From NCBI RefSeq assembly GCF_041146395.1, contig NC_090989.1:217900843-217964842 (forward strand): a DNA stretch of 64,000 nt, written 5' to 3'. The translations under genes were made by a program, and so were the position numbers. A model generated the notes under the pieces. It saw only the letters and a list, made by a program, of their open reading frames with translations, ran no database searches and had not been told where the DNA came from. Source of the DNA: Eulemur rufifrons. Lineage: Eukaryota; Chordata; Mammalia; Primates; Lemuridae. This document shows, one piece after another, positions 59,121 to 64,000 of the stretch. The stretch's first letter is position 1. The number at the start of each line of letters is the position of its first letter.

Positions 59121-61480
59121 ATATGAAGTCTTCCCTAATAAGACATGGCTTAAGTTGGAATAAATAACTAAAATGACAGTTCTTAAAGGCTACTCTTGTT
59201 TAGTTTAATAAATGCTAGTATAGGTTATTTTGTTAATTTTTATCAATAGGAATACATTAAATACTTTACAGCTATTAGAATTATGATCTAATCTTTTATA
59301 TGTTCTTATTTTTATAGTTTTTATAAATGATTTCAAGTTTTGTGAACTTTAGTAAACATTGCTCTCCCAATGTGTATGTTCAGTGCTGTGCTCCATAAAG
59401 TAGTAGATAATAGCTTAATAGTTTCTGTAAAGTCCAGGTATCTCTCAAAATTCAAAATATCTTTATTTCTAAAAGTAGGTTATAATTATTAAGGTATTTT
59501 ACAATAGGAGTGTACCAAAGTTTGAGTGAATTTCGAAGGCTGAATGTCAACACCATTGCTGGCACTTAAAACATGACTTTGTTCATAGTGATTATGGAAT
59601 CTTGTATTATCCTATCTAATTAGCATAACAATGTCAGCAATACTAAAAGGGCATGCCATTGTTAAAGATATTTAGTGAACTAGCACACATAGTACTGTTT
59701 TACTGTTGTTTTTCTGCTGTTATTACAGAATGTACATTGGTGAGGAAAGGATAAATGAACTCTAAATGGTTCTAATAGGTGATTTTAAAAATAAAAGAAT
59801 AATTAAAAACAGTTTTTGAACACGTAAAACATTTTGCAGAGTTCAAAATTTAAAAGGTTTCAAGGGATATATAGTCTCCTTTCCATAACTGTTCCCCAGC
59901 TACCCAGTTTCCTTCCCTGGAAGTAATTAATGTTATAAAAGTGGACAGGATGTACATAAACTTTAAAGTGCACTGAAGTATCTATCAAACTCTTTTTTTT
60001 TTTTTTAACCATTCTTGGACCCAGTGGAAAAATTGCATTTATTCCTATATAATTTGTTTTTCTTGTTTAATTTAGATTGATTTCCTTGTAGTAGATAAGA
60101 TGCTATCAAAAAACCTGAACAAGAAAGCTAATGAAAACAGTAAAGGCCATATCCTTATTAAAGTCATAGCTTTGCCATAAAAAGTAAACCCGAGGGCCTG
60201 GAAAAGGGACATTAATTATAGTCTTTCAAAATCCAGCTTGGTTCTGGATAAATCTTGGTCAACTTTGGGTCTCTCAGATAAATTTCCAGGATCTTGTTTG
60301 TGCCACTGCAAGTACATGGGAATCTGATGTCTTTATATTCAGGTTAGATTTGACTCAAATTTATGTCAACTAGCTTTTCACTGTGTTCTGTTCTTTTTGA
60401 AATTTCACTAGTGGTATTTTCTAAGTGAACTGCCTATAGAAGATAATATATTTACTGGAATATATTTTTACAGAATTACTATATTTGTGTCCTTTAAAAT
60501 ATTTTTCTTATGGGAACATAGTTGTCTTACCAGTTTGTCCAATTTGTCTATGTTTACAATTTTTAATATGCCTGAATTTGCAAGCACAAGCAGCTTTGAA
60601 GCTATAGATTGACTGAGTTCTGTATAGGGTCTATTTGTTAATTAAGGAAATGCTGTTTTCATTGTGCTGAATGCCAAATACTTAAGTAATTATTGGCCTC
60701 TGTTTTATTTTTGTTTTAAGTAGATTTTGAACTCTGCTCTAGTGAGCAGTTGCTCTTTGAAATTAGCTATATATGTATATATTTTTTAATTTAAAGTATG
60801 AACGCAGGGTTTAAACCTTTTTTTCACACGTAAACATAAGCACAATGTAACTCTTCTCAATTGATGGTCTGAATGGTGCGCATTGAGATTTACAGGTTTT
60901 CCAGGTGAGTGTGTAATCATTTAAATTGAAGAGTTCAGTGCTGTAAAACTTAGAGTTGCTAAAGAAGTATGGATTTGTTGAGTCCTATCTGAAAGGAGGG
61001 ATCACATGTAGAATTATGTTCTTTATGAATCTTGAAAGTTCCTAAACTGTATTTTTTAGATCTTATTTTCATTAGCCCATTCAATTTTAGAATAATTTGA
61101 AGTGATATTTTGTTTGTGGGGGGAAATTTATGTGTTTGTATTTCAATATTCATACTCTAACACTCCAATGAAGTACCTGGTGTATTATTGACTGGTGGAA
61201 TGTGTTTTTTTCTTTACATAGTAAGCATTAGGAAAAAAATACTATGAGCTTTAAAGCATTTTTTCCGCTTAGGTTAAAATAAAGAATGTAAATTATAGTT
61301 ATGAAAAGATTCTTTTAGCTAAGAGAATCCATTTTAAAAGAGAAAATGGAGGAAATGTAGACTGCCACATAATGCAGCCAGTAGTTTTAGAGAATGAAGA
61401 TAGATTTCTTCCTCATTTGAAAGCCCTCCTAGACCGAAGACAAGTACGTGTTTCAGATTGCTTTCAAATCAGGATTGCAA
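59121..61480 (+). other. CARNMT1 intron 3, nothing recognised
   Basis: AT-rich DNA with no exon, RNA gene or clear repeat noticed. CARNMT1 exon 4, which should begin by completing the Trp codon before Asp-Pro-Ser-Lys, is not seen. Confidence 0.5.
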
Positions 61481-62350
61481 GTGCTTACAAATCTAGAGCA
61501 ATAACCCAATGGAAAAACCATTCAACATTTATAACCCAGTATAAAAATGGTGTTAATAGATATTTCACAGAAAAAGAAATACAAGACAATCTCATAAGAA
61601 AATGCAAATGTAAAAACCACATTAAGGTGCCATTTTTCACTTATTGCATTACAAAGATCTAAAAGTTAGATAACTATCAAGGAAAGTGTGAAGAAACTTA
61701 AATATGTTGCTGATAGAAGAATAAATTAGTAAAAAAATCTTAGGTTGAGTAATTTGGCAATATTTGTCAAAATTCAAATGCAGATCTTTTGATTCTTGCA
61801 GCTCCATTTCAGGGAAGCTGTTCTACAGACATACTTCTGCATGTGGAAATGATTTGTGCCAAGGATAATAGTTTTAATATTATAACAGCAAAAGATTGGA
61901 AACAATATAAATGCCCTTAACTAGGGGATTTTGATAAATTATGGTACAGTCATGCACTGAAATTAAGGAAGCTCTGTGTACTGCTAGGGAGACAGATTCA
62001 AAATGTATTAGATCAGGGATCGGCAAACGTTTTCTCAAAGTGCCAGATATTAAATATTTTAGGCTTTGCAGCCAGTACATTCTCTATGGGGACTTCTTAT
62101 CTCTGCTGTCGTGGGAGTGCAGCCATAGACAGTTCTTAAGTGAATGGTCATGGCCATGTTTTAGTAAAACTTTATTTACAAATGTAGATGACTGGCCTGT
62201 GGGCTGTAGTTGCTTACCCCTGTATTAAATGAAAAAAGCAAAGTGAAGAACTTGGCATGTAAACTATTATATAACAGAGGTATGGATAAAGTGCTGAAAG
62301 CATACAGAAGAAGTAAGTTCAAGGTTTGCCTGGGATAGTAAGAATGATAG
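61480..62350 (+). mobile_element. L1M 3' end with nested MER5A
   Basis: agagcaataacccaatggaa, gagtaatttggcaatatttg, aacagcaaaagattggaaac and aattatggtacagtcatgca follow the old L1 3' end. The element resumes at 62231 with gaaaaaagcaaagtgaag. A 96-codon open frame at 61372-61662 overlaps it. Confidence 0.7.
62014..62222 (-). mobile_element. MER5A with 8-bp TSD, nested in L1M
   Basis: Ends cagggatcggcaaac and ttacccctg. The hAT-type 8-bp duplication is tattagat (62006-62013) and tattaaat (62223-62230), with one mismatch. Confidence 0.9.
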
Positions 62351-62873
62351 ATGAAGTGGTAATTTATACTGATAAGGTAATAATTTAAATTGAGTTTCTG
62401 TAGGAGCTCTAAAGATTAAAATAAGAGTCTTTTCTGGGATCAGTGGAAAGTTGTTGGGAGTAGATGAAGAGGTAAGTTGGGATGATATTTTTGAAAGACA
62501 CTCTCCTGATTTATATCCCATTTTCTACAGTGAACAGAAAAATATTTCAACACTAGCTCTATTAAACCTTGACATTTTGCCATATTTGGTTCAGATTTTT
62601 ATTTATATATATACATTTTAAAAGAAATCTTACAGGTGAAGTTGAAACTGCCCTGCGCACTACCTGGAGCACTCTCCTCTGTCCTTTGGGATAACTGCTA
62701 ACATGCGTTTGTTATTTGGTTATTCTAGTCTTGCATTTCTACATTAACTAAATGTTTATACACATTGTATTGTTCTGTACATTTTTGGGGTTTATTTAAT
62801 GGTTTATAGTGTCATTTCACAATTGTTTTTTGTTCAGTGTTGTGTATTTACAATTTATGTGTACAATATAGAC
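62351..62873 (+). other. CARNMT1 intron 3, probable L1 debris
   Basis: No gene was recognised. An open frame at 62267-62521 on the minus strand lacks homology. Confidence 0.4.
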
Positions 62874-63165
62874 CAGCACTGTTCAATAGAAACATAGTGC
62901 AGTCCACAAATGCAGAGCCTGTATGTAATTTTAAATTTTCTAATAGCTATAAACAGAAACAGGTAAAAATAATAATAATACTTGAATAACCCAGTATTTC
63001 CAAAATATTTCAACATGTAGTCAATATATAAAAGATTATTAATTAGATATTATGATTCCTTTTTAGACTAAGTCTTTGAAATATGGTGTGTTACACTTAA
63101 AAAAATCTTAATTTGGACTAGCCACATTATAAGTGTTCCGTAGCCACATGTTGTTAGTAGTTTTT
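62874..63165 (+). mobile_element. Non-autonomous hAT element
   Basis: cagcactgttcaatagaaac, ttttaaattttctaatagct, atttcaacatgtagtcaata and atttggactagccacattat form a familiar hAT-type MER element. Family name not certain. Confidence 0.6.
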
Positions 63166-64000
63166 ATTTTATAGGAGAGAGAATATCTGTAATTTCAAGA
63201 AAACTACTTTTGGTGCTTTAAAGTTGTATGTGCTTCCACCAGGGGTCAGCCAAGTGTCATAATGGTGACATGACCGGAGAAATTATTTTGTGTTGGAGTT
63301 TTCTAATCTACAACTGCAATGCAAACAAAGATAGTTCTGTGTATGATAAAGGAAACCTCTCTCAAGATCAACATTTACCGCTGGTGAAATAGTTGAAGCA
63401 GAAAGGGGAATGGAAATGCAATCCATGGCCTCTTCAGACATGTGCTGTCTGTGTACAGATGTACCCTTTCTTCTCTATCCCTGTTTGTCTTGATTAAACT
63501 GTTGAAACTTCCCCCCCTATTTTCAGGGATGTCATATTTGTAGTAAATTTATTGCTTCTCCGTATTTGGACCTTATCAACTTGCCTAAACTTGTTGGCTG
63601 ACTTGCTAATTTTTGCCAAGAGTCTCAAGAAGGCAACATTTGATTACTAAGTCACATATTGCATGCTTCTTTATTCCAGTTTTTTAAAGTTTCAGCCTGG
63701 TTTAAAGTTATCTTCCCCTTACATACTGTGTTTAGATTTATATTGTGCCTATTCTCCACAGAATGCCTTCAAAGAAATGCTCTTGAGTCTAGACTTTATG
63801 AGGATTCATTGCAGAAATGGCCATTTAGAGTACCTTATTTTCATATACATTATAATTAGAGGAACTTCCCATTATGCTGTTAGTATCCCTTGTATAAAGA
63901 CCGAATGAAGAAAATCTAGCTAAGAACAAAGATTTAGGGGAAAATTTTCTCCAACTCACTCATTCATTGGTTCTTGATCATTTTTTCAGTTCTAGAAGGT
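63166..64000 (+). other. End of window, CARNMT1 intron 3, nothing recognised
   Basis: Two overlapping short open frames at 63659-63908 have no recognisable product. No exon or repeat was assigned. Confidence 0.45.

Noticed and set aside
61372..61662. 96-codon open frame on the + strand in CARNMT1 intron 3
   Set aside because: The second half overlaps an old L1 3' end, there is no CARNMT1 similarity, no splice sites and no promoter.
49703..64000. Search for CARNMT1 exon 4
   Set aside because: No sequence encoding the expected Asp-Pro-Ser-Lys start or the SAM-binding Gly-rich motif was found; the exon is presumed beyond the window.

Overview
This is genomic DNA from a primate, most likely a strepsirrhine (lemur-type). 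It is intron-rich and dominated by interspersed repeats. The youngest Alu copies (for example 11492-11847, 42997-43338, 44958-45300, 58096-58429) share a variant I associate with lemur Alus: a longer A-rich linker between the two arms and the phrase gtgccgtggcgtcagcct. Species cannot be fixed from sequence alone.

Two protein-coding genes lie head-to-tail on the + strand, in the order I recall for human 9q21. The 3' two-thirds of NMRK1 (nicotinamide riboside kinase 1) occupies five coding exons between 5654 and 14384; its P-loop exons lie upstream of the window. After about 25 kb of repeat-filled intergenic DNA comes the CpG-island promoter and first three coding exons of CARNMT1 (carnosine N-methyltransferase 1) at 39706-39938, 48517-48712 and 49539-49702. 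The catalytic half of CARNMT1 is beyond position 64000, and I found no further exon in the last 14 kb. All splice sites are GT/AG and all exon phases join without a frameshift.

Between the genes, on the - strand at about 36184-38620, is a full-length, intronless, frameshifted retrocopy of the RNA helicase gene DDX50. It carries two unusual inserts. One is a 114-nt, frame-neutral, MIR-like cassette that looks like a captured alternative exon of the parent gene. The other is a 3'-truncated tRNA-Ile half flanked by a 9-bp target-site duplication, as in tailless retropseudogenes.

Repeat layout: 0-5.6 kb is LINE-1 debris with an MLT1-type LTR and Alus. 5.6-14.4 kb is NMRK1 exons and introns. 14.4-36 kb is Alus, MIR/L2, MER5A, MER20, a 299-bp local duplication and a mosaic block at 32.06-32.89 kb. 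36.2-38.6 kb is the DDX50 retrocopy. 39.25-40.15 kb is the CpG island. 40-48.5 kb is CARNMT1 intron 1 with a Tigger element and lemur-type Alus. 50.7-58.1 kb is mostly old minus-strand LINE-1 in intron 3, containing a second copy of the mosaic block at 52.39-53.17 kb. The window ends in intron 3 with an L1 tail split by a MER5A element.

The two genes are not known to share a pathway: NMRK1 feeds NAD+ salvage and CARNMT1 methylates histidine-containing dipeptides. No bacterial-type features, CRISPR arrays or intact mobile-element genes were seen. Repeat family names are from recognition by eye, and repeat boundaries are approximate unless a target-site duplication is given.
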